A DNA stretch of 64,000 nt from the NCBI RefSeq assembly GCF_014058425.1, contig NZ_CP049366.1:930001-994000 (forward strand), given 5' to 3'. Below are positions 53,683-63,855 of the stretch, in pieces; position 1 is the stretch's first letter; each line of letters begins with the position of its first letter. The DNA comes from Companilactobacillus pabuli (GTDB taxonomy: Bacteria; Bacillota; Bacilli; Lactobacillales; Lactobacillaceae). A program made the position numbers and the translations under genes. The notes beneath the pieces were generated by a model that was not told the DNA's origin, searched no databases, and saw only the letters and a program-made list of their open reading frames with translations.

Positions 53683-54531
53683 ATGAAGAAAAAAAGTATT
53701 TGGATTATTGTAATAATTATTTTGTTGATTGCTGTTAGTGGCGGAACTTACTATTTTGTCCATAACAACAAACAACAAATAGTCGAAACAAAAACTACTA
53801 AAGAAACTAAACCTAAAATCAAAGTTATTCCTAAAAAGAAAAGTATCGATATTGTAGCTGTTGGAGATTCATTGACACAAGGAGTCGGAGATTCTAAATC
53901 AGTTGGTGGTGGCTACGTTACTCGTTTGACTAAGAAAGTTCAAAATAAGTATAATGTCAAAACACAATCTCATAATTATGGGGTTTCTGGTGATACTAGT
54001 AGTCAAATCATGACTCGAATCAAAAATGACCAAAAAATGCATCAAGATTTACCTAAGGCTGATATTATCACGGTAACTGTTGGCGGTAATGACTTCATGC
54101 ACATGTTGCAAAGAAAAGGCTTAGATCTAACAGCTGGAGACATTGCTGATGAACAAGTGCAATTTGATAAACGTTTAACTAAATTGTTGACTGATTTACG
54201 GAGTTACAACAAAACAGCACCAATTTATTTAATTGGAATTTACAACCCATTTAGTATTTATTTGTCAAATGTCAAAAACGCCAAAACAGCTTTTATTAAC
54301 TGGAACAAGGCTTCTGCTAAAGTGGCAAGTAATTTTAATGATACTCATTTTGTGGACATTAATGATTTGTATCAACCTAAGAATATCAAGAAAAAAGTTC
54401 AAAAAACGGGTGTCAATCCATATCTTTACAAGAAAGACCACTTCCATCCCAATGGAACCGGTTATGATATGATGACAGAAAAAATTTTTGAGCAAGTAAA
54501 TGGGACTAAGAAAGAGTGGCTTTACAAGTAA
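53683..54531 (+). CDS. Membrane-anchored SGNH/GDSL hydrolase
   Basis: 282 aa. One N-terminal helix (WIIVIIILLIAVSGGTYYF, 7-25) anchors the enzyme outside the cell. The SGNH blocks are AVGDSLTQGVGD (59-70, nucleophile S63), SGDTSSQ with the block II Gly, TVGGNDFMH with block III Asn, and the catalytic Asp-His in KDHFHPNGTGYD near 262. These are lipase/esterase-type enzymes acting on lipids or cell-wall acyl groups. The stop codon overlaps the ATG of the YpmS-like gene (TAATG), so the two work together or at least are made together. Confidence 0.9.
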   Translation: MKKKSIWIIVIIILLIAVSGGTYYFVHNNKQQIVETKTTKETKPKIKVIPKKKSIDIVAVGDSLTQGVGDSKSVGGGYVTRLTKKVQNKYNVKTQSHNYGVSGDTSSQIMTRIKNDQKMHQDLPKADIITVTVGGNDFMHMLQRKGLDLTAGDIADEQVQFDKRLTKLLTDLRSYNKTAPIYLIGIYNPFSIYLSNVKNAKTAFINWNKASAKVASNFNDTHFVDINDLYQPKNIKKKVQKTGVNPYLYKKDHFHPNGTGYDMMTEKIFEQVNGTKKEWLYK

Positions 54532-55124
54532 TGAAGAAAAATTATTGGAAATATGCATTTATCGCTTTAGTAGCAATTATCGTCGTAGGATTAGGATTTA
54601 TCGGAACCAAAGTCTTTAGTTCACCAAGAGATAACTATCAAGTTTCTTCAAAAATAATTGATCAAGATGCTAAAGTTTTCACAGTCAATATGACGAAACA
54701 AGAAGCCAATAAGATGGCGCAATACTATTTGAAAAATACTTTGAACGATGGCAAAACTGATTATCAGTTGATTTTGAAAAAAGATGCTGAATTGACGGGT
54801 GATGTCAAATTCCTAGGTGCTAAAATCAATTTCACAATTTTGATGCAACCTTATGCTAAAACAAATGGTGACGTGTTGCTCAAAGCGAAAAAAATGAAAA
54901 TCGGTGATTTATCATTACCAATTTCTTTTGTAATGAATTATATTAAGAATAGCTTTAAAACACCTAATTGGGTCAGTATCGATGGTAAAGACAAGACCAT
55001 CTTGTTGAAATTTACTAAGTTCACTACCAAAGAAGGTTACGGTATTCGTGCTAAGAACATTGATTTGAAAAATAATAAGTTGTCCTTTGAAGTAATGAAT
55101 ACTAAAATTACTGATAATCAATAG
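54531..55124 (+). CDS. YpmS-family (DUF2140) membrane-anchored protein
   Basis: 197 aa. One N-terminal helix (YAFIALVAIIVVGLGFIGT), then a periplasm-side domain made mostly of beta strands, ending TNTKITDNQ-like (MNTKITDNQ). The build and the place between a GDSL lipase gene and yozE/rbgA fit the YpmR-YpmS pair known from Bacillus subtilis. Function unknown. It overlaps the hydrolase gene by one base. Confidence 0.82.
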   Translation: MKKNYWKYAFIALVAIIVVGLGFIGTKVFSSPRDNYQVSSKIIDQDAKVFTVNMTKQEANKMAQYYLKNTLNDGKTDYQLILKKDAELTGDVKFLGAKINFTILMQPYAKTNGDVLLKAKKMKIGDLSLPISFVMNYIKNSFKTPNWVSIDGKDKTILLKFTKFTTKEGYGIRAKNIDLKNNKLSFEVMNTKITDNQ

Positions 55125-55136
55125 GAAGGAGTAAAA

Positions 55137-55361
55137 ATGAGACGCAGTTTTTATGAGTTTTTAATGACTCTTCGCAATTCGGAAAGTGTCGAACCAGAAG
55201 CAGAATTTGCGAATAATGCTTTTCGTGACTCTTCCTTTCCAAAACATGAAGAAAATTATCAAAAGCTTTCTGAATATTTGGAGTTGAATGCAGGCTATCT
55301 ACCAAGTATGACGATTTTTGATGAAGCCTACCAAAAGTATCAAGAAATAGATAAGAAATAA
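55137..55361 (+). CDS. YozE-family (UPF0346) protein
   Basis: 74 aa, helical. [13 protein letters not shown] at the start, [18 protein letters not shown] and DEAYQKYQ are the YozE_SAM_like signatures. A small protein conserved through Bacillota; function unknown. GAAGGAG precedes ATG 55137, 12 bases after the YpmS gene. Confidence 0.9.
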   Translation: MRRSFYEFLMTLRNSESVEPEAEFANNAFRDSSFPKHEENYQKLSEYLELNAGYLPSMTIFDEAYQKYQEIDKK

Positions 55362-55384
55362 ATGACAGAAAAAGGGTGATGGTA

Positions 55385-56239
55385 ATGGCATTACAGTGGT
55401 ATCCAGGACATATGAACAAGGCAAAAAATCAGGTGCAGGATCGACTAAAACTAGTTGACATCGTACTTGAAATCGTTGATGCGAGATTGCCTTTTTCGTC
55501 CAGAAATCCAGTTTTGGAACAAATCATTGACCAAAAGAAACACATAATTATTCTAAATAAGTCCGACTTGGCTGATCCTAAGATCACAGCTGATTGGAAA
55601 TTGAATTTTGAACAAGAGGGCACTAATTCTATCGAAATCGATGCCAAGCACACTAAAGGTATGAACAAGATCAAGTCGATGATTCGTTCTGAATTGTCTG
55701 AAAAAATTCAACGTTATGAAAATAATGGCGTACAAAATTATCGTATCAAGGCGATGTGCATTGGAATTCCTAATGTTGGTAAGTCAACGATTTTAAATCG
55801 ACTAGTTGGCAAGAACGTGGCTGTGACCGGCAATAAACCTGGCGTTACTAAAAATCAAAATTGGCTGAAGACTAATATTGGTATCGATTTATTGGATACG
55901 CCGGGAATTCTTTGGCCTAAGATCGATGATCCCAAAGTAGGGATGAAATTGGCTCTCTCAGGCGCTATCAAGGATAAAATCTACGCTCCTGATGATGTGG
56001 CTATTTATGCTTTAAACTTCATGGAAACGCATTATATGGACCAATTACAGGAAAGCTATGGATTGACTAATGCTGATATTTTCAACCATACGACACCAGA
56101 GTTGTTGATGAATTTAACTAAGAAATTTGGATACAAAGAAGATTACGATCGTGCATCTAGAAGAATTATCGACGATGTTCGCAAATTGAAATTAGGTCGT
56201 TTGACATTCGACATCCCTGGGGAGTTTTATGAAGAATAA
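55385..56239 (+). CDS. rbgA: Ribosome biogenesis GTPase RbgA (YlqF)
   Basis: 284 aa, circularly permuted GTPase, so the motif order is G4 NKSDLAD (near 59), then G1 GIPNVGKST (near 130) and G3 DTPGILWP (near 177). It starts MALQWYPGHMNKAKNQ, typical for RbgA, and ends with an ANTAR-like RNA-binding domain. It acts late in 50S assembly. Start ATG 55385, with AAAGGGTGAT upstream. rnhB overlaps by 11 bases, the conserved Bacillota arrangement. Confidence 0.96.
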   Translation: MALQWYPGHMNKAKNQVQDRLKLVDIVLEIVDARLPFSSRNPVLEQIIDQKKHIIILNKSDLADPKITADWKLNFEQEGTNSIEIDAKHTKGMNKIKSMIRSELSEKIQRYENNGVQNYRIKAMCIGIPNVGKSTILNRLVGKNVAVTGNKPGVTKNQNWLKTNIGIDLLDTPGILWPKIDDPKVGMKLALSGAIKDKIYAPDDVAIYALNFMETHYMDQLQESYGLTNADIFNHTTPELLMNLTKKFGYKEDYDRASRRIIDDVRKLKLGRLTFDIPGEFYEE

Positions 56240-57002
56240 GTATACTGTCAAAGCAGTCAAAGAGTTATTGAGCCAAGGAGACGTTTCTAATGAACTCCTA
56301 GAAGAATTGCAACTGGATTCTCGTGCGGGTGTTAAAAAGTTATTAGAGCAATATTATAAAAAAATTGAGCAAAAAAAAGCTTTGATTGAGAAATTTCATT
56401 CGAAAGAATTTTTGGAAAAGCCTTATTGGGACCACGATTTGTTAGTGGCCGGTGTCGATGAAGTTGGACGTGGACCATTAGCTGGACCAGTTGTGACTGC
56501 TGCTGTGATTTTGCCACCGGATAACACTTTATATGAAGTTGATGATTCTAAAAAATTATCGATTTCAAAACGGGCTGAATTGTATAAGCAAATTTGTGAT
56601 CAAGCGATTGATATCAGCGTCGCGGTGGGTTCTCCACAATTGATTGATCAGGAAAATATTTATCATGCGACTGAACTGACTATGGCACAATCAATCAAGC
56701 GTTTGTACGCAAAGCCAAACCATATTTTAGTCGATGCAATGACTATACCAGTTGATATTCCTCAAACTAAATTGATCAAAGGGGATGCTAAATCCTTAAG
56801 TATTGGTGCAGCAAGTATCATTGCTAAGGTTAGTCGAGACCGTTTGATGACGATGTATAGCCATTTGTATCCTGAATTTGGCTTTGGGAATAATGATGGT
56901 TATGGAACTAAGCAACATTTGCAAGCCCTAGATAAATTTGGTCGGACAAAAATTCATCGTTTAAGTTTTTCTCCAGTAAAAAAAGTTAATAAATTGTATT
57001 AA
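56229..57002 (+). CDS. rnhB: Ribonuclease HII
   Basis: 257 aa. It cuts RNA in RNA/DNA hybrids and single ribonucleotides in DNA. The GVDEVGRGPLAGP motif (75-87) holds D77, E78 and the GRG loop; VDAM and the later D (SRDRLM) complete the site. A 70-residue N-terminal extension, as in B. subtilis RnhB, is present. ATG 56229 lies inside the end of rbgA behind GGGGAG. Confidence 0.96.
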   Translation: MKNKYTVKAVKELLSQGDVSNELLEELQLDSRAGVKKLLEQYYKKIEQKKALIEKFHSKEFLEKPYWDHDLLVAGVDEVGRGPLAGPVVTAAVILPPDNTLYEVDDSKKLSISKRAELYKQICDQAIDISVAVGSPQLIDQENIYHATELTMAQSIKRLYAKPNHILVDAMTIPVDIPQTKLIKGDAKSLSIGAASIIAKVSRDRLMTMYSHLYPEFGFGNNDGYGTKQHLQALDKFGRTKIHRLSFSPVKKVNKLY

Positions 57003-57005
57003 AAT

Positions 57006-57048
57006 AAAACATCACTTCGTAATTTTGATTAAAAGGAGTGGTGTTTTT
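57006..57048 (+). terminator. Hairpin between rnhB and dprA that covers the dprA ribosome binding site
   Basis: AAAACATCACT (57006-57016) pairs with AGTGGTGTTTT (57037-57047), 11 pairs with one G-U, followed by TTATTATG. The 3' arm contains part of the AAGGAGTGGTG sequence that serves dprA (ATG 57052). It looks like a terminator of rnhB with a 20-base loop, and also a lid on dprA translation. Confidence 0.55.
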
Positions 57049-57051
57049 ATT

Positions 57052-57867
57052 ATGACTGAATTGACAGAATTTTTAGTGAAATGTCGTATGACAGGGATGG
57101 TTTCTAATCAAATTCTCTTAAAAATTATAAAAATATCATTGAAAAGTGATAATCTTGAATTACAGACTCGTCTAATGCTGGAAAAGGAGTGGGGGTTGGA
57201 CAAATTAAACCAGTTTCTACTATTATTAGAGGGTCAAGATTGCATGAATGTTAAAGCAATCAATTATTTAGATGAAGAATATCCGCAAAGCTTGCGAACT
57301 ATTTATAATCCGCCAGCACTCTTGTTTTTTGAAGGAAATATTGCTTTACTTAGAACTGAATGCGTGGCAATTATTGGCTCAAGAGAAGCGACAAATTACA
57401 GTTTTCGTTGCATTAGTACTCTTGTCCCACGTTTGGTAAATCGTTATACTATTGTGAGCGGTTTAGCAAATGGGGCAGATTCGATGGCAAATGAAGAAGC
57501 TTTAGTGTATGGTAAAACTATTGCCGTACTTGGAAGCAGTTTAAATCAAGCATTTCCAAGCAAGAATCGCCATTTGCAACGAGAAATTGCTAAAAATGGA
57601 TTATTGATCACTGAATATCCAGTTGGTGATTCGATAGAACCATGGCATTTTCCACAACGTAATCGCATTATTGCGGGTCTAAGTCAAAAAATTATTGTGA
57701 CAGAAGCTAAATTAAAAAGTGGGTCAATGATTACTGTTGATTTAGCTTTAGAAAACGGTCGCGAAGTTTTGGCTTTGCCAGGTCGGATCGACAGTGAATT
57801 ATCGCGTGGTTGTAATAGTTTAATTGAGCAGGGCGCGACACCGTTGATCGATTTTGATAATTTATAA
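57052..57867 (+). CDS. dprA: DNA processing protein DprA
   Basis: 272 aa from ATG 57052. It loads RecA on incoming single-stranded DNA during transformation. The Rossmann-like core has IIGSREATNYS near 107-117, SGLANGADSMANEEAL, VLGSSLNQAFPSKN and the SEYPVGD-like TEYPVGDSIEPWHFPQRNRI, shown in part. The C-terminal winged helix of longer DprAs is absent, as in many lactobacilli. The frame extends 9 codons upstream into the hairpin; AAGGAG is 11 bases before ATG 57052. Confidence 0.94.
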   Translation: MTELTEFLVKCRMTGMVSNQILLKIIKISLKSDNLELQTRLMLEKEWGLDKLNQFLLLLEGQDCMNVKAINYLDEEYPQSLRTIYNPPALLFFEGNIALLRTECVAIIGSREATNYSFRCISTLVPRLVNRYTIVSGLANGADSMANEEALVYGKTIAVLGSSLNQAFPSKNRHLQREIAKNGLLITEYPVGDSIEPWHFPQRNRIIAGLSQKIIVTEAKLKSGSMITVDLALENGREVLALPGRIDSELSRGCNSLIEQGATPLIDFDNL

Positions 57868-57902
57868 AAGGTGTTTATTTAAAAAATATTTCATCTTTTA
57901 AA

Positions 57903-57931
57903 TTGACAAATTAAAAATCTGTGATTAATAT
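57903..57931 (+). promoter_or_regulatory. Promoter of topA
   Basis: TTGACA (57903-57908), 17-base spacer, TAATAT (57926-57931). It suggests a separate transcript for topA-xerC-hslVU. Confidence 0.65.
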
Positions 57932-57972
57932 ATTGTCAGTTTTAACTGATCCATTGGAAAGGAGCACTTTAC

Positions 57973-60060
57973 GTGCCATCAACAAAGCAGAAGAATTTGG
58001 TGATCGTTGAATCACCCTCAAAAGCAAAAACAATTGAAAAGTACTTGGGACGTAATTATCACGTTGTTGCTAGTTTAGGACATGTGAGGGATCTACCTAA
58101 GAGTCAAATGGGTGTTGATATCGATCATGACTATGAACCAAAATATATTTCCATTCGTGGTAAAGGTCCAGTAATTAAAGATTTAAAGAAAGAGGCAAAA
58201 AAGGCCAAACGAGTTTATCTGGCAGCCGATCCGGATCGTGAAGGAGAAGCTATCGCCTGGCATGTTTCACATTTATTAGGTTTAGACGACGATGACAAGA
58301 ACCGCGTTGTCTTCAATGAAATTACCAAAGATACCGTTAAACAAGCATTTAAAACGCCACGTTCGATCGATATGAACTTAGTTGATGCTCAACAAGCTCG
58401 TCGAGTTTTAGATCGTTTGGTTGGTTATTCAATTTCCCCAATTCTTTGGGCAAAAGTTAAAAAAGGCCTTAGTGCCGGACGTGTGCAATCAATCGCTTTG
58501 AAACTAGTGATTGAGCGTGAAAATGAAATCAAGAAGTTCGTTCCTCAAGAATATTGGACGATCGAATCGATTTTTAAACATGATAAAGATAAGTTCAAGG
58601 CTAACTTCTATGGACTTAACGGTAAAAAAGTCGAATTAAAGAATAATGATGAAGTTAAAGATGTGCTTAGTCGTGTTGATAAGAAAAAAGATTTCTCAAT
58701 CGACAAGGTAACTAAAAAAGAACGTAAACGTATGCCAGCTGCACCATTTACAACTAGTTCTTTGCAACAAGAAGCCAATAAGCGTTTGAACTTCAAGACG
58801 AGAAAGACCATGATGATTGCTCAACAATTGTATGAAGGAATCAACTTGGGACGTAAAGAAGGTACTGTTGGTTTAATCACTTATATGCGTACCGATTCCA
58901 AACGTATTTCTAAGGTTGCTGAGGCAGAAGCTTCAAAATTCATTCATGAAGAATACGGTGAACCTTTTGCCATTATTAAAGAACGTAAGGATAAAAACCA
59001 AGAAGGTGCTCAAGATGCCCACGAAGCTATTCGTCCATCATCAGTCTTTAGAACACCTGCTTCACTAAAAGATATCTTGAGTCGTGACCAATTCCGTTTG
59101 TACAGTTTGATTTGGTCAAGATTCGTTGCTAGTCAAATGACGCCAGCTGTTTTTGATACAATGACAGTTGATTTGTCACAAAATGGCGTTATGTTTAGAG
59201 CTAATGGTTCTAAGATCAAGTTTGAAGGTTACCGCAAGGTTTACCAAAGCGCTGCTGATAAAGCTCGTAAGGATAACATCTTACCTGACTTAGCTGAAGG
59301 TGACACTGCTAAACTTCAATCAAACGATCCCGCTCAACACTTCACACAACCACCTGCAAGATTTACTGAAGCTTCATTGGTCAAAGCACTTGAAGAAAAT
59401 GGTGTTGGTCGTCCATCAACTTATGCACCAACAATCGATACGATCCAACGTCGTTACTACGTTAAATTGAACGGAAAGAGCTTTGAACCAACTGAATTAG
59501 GTGAAATCGTCGATAACTTGATTCAAGCTTACTTCCCAGATATCGTTAATATCGATTTTACGGCTAATCTAGAAGACGAACTGGATCATATTGAAGAAGG
59601 CAAGGAAGACTGGGTCAAAGTTGTTGACCGTTATTACAAGCCTTTTGCCAAAGAATTGGAATCAGCTGAAGATAAGATTGAAAAAGTTCAGATCAAAGAT
59701 GAGCCAGCAGGTATGGATTGTGATATCTGTGGCGCACCAATGGTTATCAAGATGGGCCGTTACGGTAAGTTTTATGCTTGTTCTCGTTTCCCAGCTTGTC
59801 GCAACACAAAGCCAATCGTTAAAGAAATTGGTGTAGTTTGTCCTAAGTGTAAGAAAGGACAAGTTATCGAACGTAAATCTAAGAAGAATCGTATTTTCTA
59901 CGGTTGTTCAAGATACCCTGACTGTGATTTCGTTTCATGGGATAAGCCAATTAATCGTGATTGTCCAAAAGATGGTCACTACTTAGTTGAAAAGAAAGTT
60001 AAGGGTGGTCGTCAAGTAATCTGTCCAAATGGAGATTATGAAGAGGATATTCAAAAATAA
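57973..60060 (+). CDS. topA: DNA topoisomerase I
   Basis: 695 aa, type IA topoisomerase that relaxes negative supercoils. TOPRIM residues appear in [17 protein letters not shown] (12-28) and [13 protein letters not shown] (near 83-95). The nucleophile is Y304 in [12 protein letters not shown]. Three C-terminal zinc-ribbon-like modules follow: CDICGAP...CSRFPAC, CPKCKKG...CSRYPDC, and a last one, CPKDGHY...CPNGD, with only two cysteines. GTG 57973 has AAAGGAG upstream. xerC starts on the very next base after the TAA. Confidence 0.97.
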   Translation: MPSTKQKNLVIVESPSKAKTIEKYLGRNYHVVASLGHVRDLPKSQMGVDIDHDYEPKYISIRGKGPVIKDLKKEAKKAKRVYLAADPDREGEAIAWHVSHLLGLDDDDKNRVVFNEITKDTVKQAFKTPRSIDMNLVDAQQARRVLDRLVGYSISPILWAKVKKGLSAGRVQSIALKLVIERENEIKKFVPQEYWTIESIFKHDKDKFKANFYGLNGKKVELKNNDEVKDVLSRVDKKKDFSIDKVTKKERKRMPAAPFTTSSLQQEANKRLNFKTRKTMMIAQQLYEGINLGRKEGTVGLITYMRTDSKRISKVAEAEASKFIHEEYGEPFAIIKERKDKNQEGAQDAHEAIRPSSVFRTPASLKDILSRDQFRLYSLIWSRFVASQMTPAVFDTMTVDLSQNGVMFRANGSKIKFEGYRKVYQSAADKARKDNILPDLAEGDTAKLQSNDPAQHFTQPPARFTEASLVKALEENGVGRPSTYAPTIDTIQRRYYVKLNGKSFEPTELGEIVDNLIQAYFPDIVNIDFTANLEDELDHIEEGKEDWVKVVDRYYKPFAKELESAEDKIEKVQIKDEPAGMDCDICGAPMVIKMGRYGKFYACSRFPACRNTKPIVKEIGVVCPKCKKGQVIERKSKKNRIFYGCSRYPDCDFVSWDKPINRDCPKDGHYLVEKKVKGGRQVICPNGDYEEDIQK

Positions 60061-60960
60061 ATGATAGAAAAAGAGTTAATCGATAAATTTGTTGATAATT
60101 TAATGGTTAACCATCACTACTCGGAAGAAACAAAAAAGTCTTATTTAGAAGATATAGATAATTTTGTTTCTTTTTTAGACCAAAATGGTGGTTTTAAAGG
60201 TTTTACCAAAGTTAATCGAATCGATGTTGAAACGTTTTTGACGTATATGGATGAGAAAAATTACGCTGACGAGACGGTAGCACGAAGGATTTCAGCTTTA
60301 CGTTCGTTTTATAATTTTTTGGTTCGCAATGAATTTGTCCAAGCTAATCCCTTTGATTTAGTTCAATTACGCCATAAAGGAAGAAAGTTGCCCCGATTTT
60401 TTTATGAGAAAGAAATGCAACAATTATTCGATGCGGTCCGCGGGGATGACCCACTTTCACAGAGAAATTCAGCTTTGTTAGAATTGCTCTATGCCACTGG
60501 CATGCGAGTTAGTGAGTGTGCTAATCTATTACTAGACCAGCTAGACTTCTCTAATGGAATTGTTTTGATTCACGGAAAAGGCGATAAAGATCGTTACGTA
60601 CCTTTCGGCAGTTTTGCTCAAAAGGCATTAGAAAAGTACTTTGAGTCTGGTCGTAAAATCTTGATGGAGAAAAATCATCAGGATCATCAATTTGTTTTTG
60701 TAAATAGTCGTGGTGGCAATTTAACGAGTCGTGGGATTTCATATATTCTGGATCGAATTATTAAGAAGACTAGTTTAACTTCTGATATTCATCCTCATAT
60801 GATTCGTCACACTTTTGCGACGCATATGTTAGAGCATGGGGCTGATTTAAGAACTGTGCAGGAGTTGTTGGGACATTCCAGTCTGTCAACGACTCAAATT
60901 TATACGCATGTGACTATGGAACATTTACAAAAAGATTATAAAAAATATTTCCCAAGATAG
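60061..60960 (+). CDS. xerC: Site-specific tyrosine recombinase XerC (CodV)
   Basis: 299 aa. N-terminal SAM-like domain, then ATGMRVSECANL with the first Arg, HPHMIRHTFATHMLEHGAD, LGHSSLSTTQIYTHV with Y281 as nucleophile. The place between topA and hslVU identifies it as XerC/CodV, the partner of the XerD at 29277. ATG 60061 directly follows the topA stop, so translation is probably coupled. The ribosome binding site must lie in the topA end (AAGAGGAT). Confidence 0.94.
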   Translation: MIEKELIDKFVDNLMVNHHYSEETKKSYLEDIDNFVSFLDQNGGFKGFTKVNRIDVETFLTYMDEKNYADETVARRISALRSFYNFLVRNEFVQANPFDLVQLRHKGRKLPRFFYEKEMQQLFDAVRGDDPLSQRNSALLELLYATGMRVSECANLLLDQLDFSNGIVLIHGKGDKDRYVPFGSFAQKALEKYFESGRKILMEKNHQDHQFVFVNSRGGNLTSRGISYILDRIIKKTSLTSDIHPHMIRHTFATHMLEHGADLRTVQELLGHSSLSTTQIYTHVTMEHLQKDYKKYFPR

Positions 60961-60972
60961 AGAGGGTTTCAA

Positions 60973-61497
60973 ATGACTACAATCGTTGCTGTTAAACACA
61001 ATGACCGCACAGCTATTGCTGGTGATGGTCAAGTTACAATGGGTGAAAAGTATATTATGAAGGGAACTGCTCACAAAGTAAGACGTATTTATGATGATAA
61101 AGTTATCATTGGTTTTGCTGGTGGAGTGGCTGATGCTATTACATTACAAGATTGGCTTGAAAAGAAGTTAAAAGCTTACTCAGGCAATTTAAAACGTGCT
61201 GCTGTGGAATTAGCACAGGACTGGCGTAAAGATCCTACATTGCAAAAATTAGAGGCTTTGTTGATTGCTATGGATAAAGATAACTTACTATTGATCTCTG
61301 GTAGTGGGGAAGTTATCGAACCTGACGAAGATGTTGTTGCAATCGGTTCTGGTGGTAATTTTGCTCAAGCAGCAGCTATTGCTATGCAACGTCATGCTAA
61401 AGACATGGATGCACAACAAATTGCTGTTGAAGCTATTAAAATCGCATCAAGCATCGATATTTTTACTAACGAAAATATTATTTCAGATAAATTTTAA
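60973..61497 (+). CDS. hslV: ATP-dependent protease subunit HslV
   Basis: 174 aa. Proteasome-like peptidase. MTTIVAVKHNDRTAIAGDGQ shows that removal of Met leaves Thr as the catalytic N-terminal residue, unlike the Ser of B. subtilis ClpQ. GSGGNFAQAAA and SSIDIFTNENI are conserved. AGAGAGGG precedes ATG 60973. It works as a double ring with HslU, encoded 16 bases downstream. Confidence 0.96.
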   Translation: MTTIVAVKHNDRTAIAGDGQVTMGEKYIMKGTAHKVRRIYDDKVIIGFAGGVADAITLQDWLEKKLKAYSGNLKRAAVELAQDWRKDPTLQKLEALLIAMDKDNLLLISGSGEVIEPDEDVVAIGSGGNFAQAAAIAMQRHAKDMDAQQIAVEAIKIASSIDIFTNENIISDKF

Positions 61498-61513
61498 ATT
61501 GAGGAGTTAGTCA

Positions 61514-62950
61514 ATGGACACATTAACACCAAAACAAATTGTCGCTAAATTGGACAATTATATTATTGGACAAACAGATGCTAAAAAGGCAGTAGCGATT
61601 GCACTTTACAACCGTTATCGTCGTATGCAAGTACCAAAGAAATTGCAACAGGAAATCACACCTAAGAACTTAATGATGATTGGACCTACTGGTGTTGGTA
61701 AGACTGAAATTGCCCGCCGTTTAGCTAAAATTGTCAATGCACCATTCGTTAAAGTCGAAGCTACTAAGTTTACTGAAGTAGGTTATGTTGGTCGTGATGT
61801 TGAATCAATGGTTCGTGACTTAGTTAGCATGGCAGTTTCGATGGTCGAAAAGGAAAAATTTGATGAAATTAGACCAGAAGTTCGTCGTGACGTCGATAAG
61901 AAATTGGTTAAATTATTAGCTCCTGGTGTTAAAAAAGAACAAAAACAAAATCCTAATGACTTTATGAGTATGCTCAATAGCATGCAAAATGGTGGTCAAA
62001 ATCTTGGTAGTATCTTTGGCAATAACGAAGATACCGTCGATGAAGATCCAGATAACAACGCTGAAGTAACTGACGATATTAGAAATCAACGTCTATCTGT
62101 CAAAGAACAACTTGACAAGGGACTTCTAGAAGATGAAGAAGTAACTATCAAAGTTGAAGAATCTAAAAAAGTTGGTCCAATGGATGATCAAATGGGCCAA
62201 ATGGGTATCGATATGTCCGGAATGATGGATTCATTGATGCCTAAGAAGACTATTACTCGTACGCTTCCAGTTAAAGAAGCCCGTGAATTGTTGATTCAAC
62301 AAGAATCACAAAAACGTGTTGATCATGATGAAATTTACCAAAAAGCCATCGAAAGAACTCAAAATAAAGGAATCATCTTCATTGATGAGTTTGATAAGAT
62401 TGCTGCTGGAGACAAGAAGACATCCGGTGAAGTTTCTCGTGAAGGTGTGCAACGTGATATTTTGCCTATCGTTGAAGGTTCAAGAATCAATACTAAGTAT
62501 GGTCCAGTCGATACAGACCACATCTTGTTCATCGCTTCAGGTGCTTTCGCCGAAAGTAAACCTAGTGATTTGATTGCCGAACTTCAAGGTCGTTTCCCAA
62601 TCCGTGTTGAATTGAGTGACTTGACTGAAGACGATTTCATCCAAATTTTGACAAAACCAGACAATGCTTTGACTAAGCAATATGTAGCGCTTACAAGAGC
62701 TGATGGAATTCATTTAACTTTTACTAAAGAATCTGTCGAAGAGATTGCAAAAATTGCTTTTGAATTGAATAATAGTAATCAGAACATCGGTGCAAGACGT
62801 CTTTCTACTGTCTTGGAAAAAATCTTGGCTGATATTCTATATGAAGGTCCTGATATGCAAATGGGTGATATTACTATTACACGTGAATACGTTCGTGAAC
62901 AAGTCGGTAAGATTGCCGAAGATCAAGACCTTTCACGTTATATTCTTTAG
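61514..62950 (+). CDS. hslU: ATP-dependent protease ATPase subunit HslU
   Basis: 478 aa, AAA+ unfoldase. Walker A GPTGVGKTE (57-65), the pore motif in GYVGRDVESMV, the intermediate I domain (about 110-245, Met/Asp-rich with QMGQMGIDMSGMMD), Walker B GIIFIDEFDKIA, and the sensor NIGARRLST. The conserved C-terminal tail LSRYIL inserts into HslV and triggers it. GAGGAG precedes ATG 61514. Confidence 0.97.
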   Translation: MDTLTPKQIVAKLDNYIIGQTDAKKAVAIALYNRYRRMQVPKKLQQEITPKNLMMIGPTGVGKTEIARRLAKIVNAPFVKVEATKFTEVGYVGRDVESMVRDLVSMAVSMVEKEKFDEIRPEVRRDVDKKLVKLLAPGVKKEQKQNPNDFMSMLNSMQNGGQNLGSIFGNNEDTVDEDPDNNAEVTDDIRNQRLSVKEQLDKGLLEDEEVTIKVEESKKVGPMDDQMGQMGIDMSGMMDSLMPKKTITRTLPVKEARELLIQQESQKRVDHDEIYQKAIERTQNKGIIFIDEFDKIAAGDKKTSGEVSREGVQRDILPIVEGSRINTKYGPVDTDHILFIASGAFAESKPSDLIAELQGRFPIRVELSDLTEDDFIQILTKPDNALTKQYVALTRADGIHLTFTKESVEEIAKIAFELNNSNQNIGARRLSTVLEKILADILYEGPDMQMGDITITREYVREQVGKIAEDQDLSRYIL

Positions 62951-62959
62951 GGGGAAATT

Positions 62960-63838
62960 ATGACAGTTTATCAATTGAAGAACGATTACTTAACATTAAA
63001 GGTTAATTCATTAGGTGCTGAAATGAACAGCATCACTAACAACGAAAATTCAGAGTTCATCTGGCAAGCAGACAAGAACGTTTGGGGTCGTCATGCTCCA
63101 GTATTGTTTCCAATCGTCGGTCGTTTAAAAGATGATCACTACTTCGTTGATGGTAAAGAATTCAATATGACTCAACACGGATTTGCCCGTGACCAAGAAT
63201 TCAGTCTTGATTCACAAACAGATTCAAAATTAGTGTTGAGTTTGACTACTAGTGAAGCTAGTCTTGAAAAATATCCTTACCACTTCAAGTTGAGAATCAT
63301 TTATCAACTAGTTAAGGATACTGTACAAATTTCATACTTAGTTGATTCTTTGGAAGAAACTGATGACATGTACTTCTCAATCGGAGCACACCCAGGCTTT
63401 AGTGTTCCCTTTGACAAAGGCTTGAAATTTGAAGACTACAAAGTATCAATTGATCCAGCTGAAACTAGAACTCACATTCCAATCGACAATCACTTGATCG
63501 ACTTAAACGGCGAAAAGAAAGTTGAGAACCAAAACTTCGATATGGCACGTGATTACTTCGTTGATGACGCTGTTGTTTATCGTCTAAATGATCCAGCAGA
63601 AGTTACTATTTACAGTGACAAGTCAGATCACAAGTTGACACTAGACACAGGTAACGCCAAATTCTTCGGTATGTGGTCAACATATCCTGATGATAACGGT
63701 AAGTTTATGTGTATCGAACCATGGTGGGGACTTGCTGACAAGACTGATAGTGATAACAACTTTAAGAATAAGTATGCTATTAACAAATTGGCTCCTAAGG
63801 AACAATTTGAAGCATATTTCTCAATTAGCGTAAAATAA
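62960..63838 (+). CDS. Aldose 1-epimerase-family protein, LacX type
   Basis: 292 aa, galactose-mutarotase fold. RHAPVLFPIVGRLKDDHY (near 45-62), MTQHGFARDQ with a catalytic-type His (near 73), IGAHPGFSVPF with the second His (near 140) and the late EPWWGLADKTDS are the LacX-like signatures. The protein acts on phosphorylated or free sugars, in a way not settled for this group. GGGGGAAA precedes ATG 62960, 9 bases after hslU, so it is the last gene of the topA run. Confidence 0.9.
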   Translation: MTVYQLKNDYLTLKVNSLGAEMNSITNNENSEFIWQADKNVWGRHAPVLFPIVGRLKDDHYFVDGKEFNMTQHGFARDQEFSLDSQTDSKLVLSLTTSEASLEKYPYHFKLRIIYQLVKDTVQISYLVDSLEETDDMYFSIGAHPGFSVPFDKGLKFEDYKVSIDPAETRTHIPIDNHLIDLNGEKKVENQNFDMARDYFVDDAVVYRLNDPAEVTIYSDKSDHKLTLDTGNAKFFGMWSTYPDDNGKFMCIEPWWGLADKTDSDNNFKNKYAINKLAPKEQFEAYFSISVK

Positions 63839-63855
63839 TTATTGATTAAAAATAA

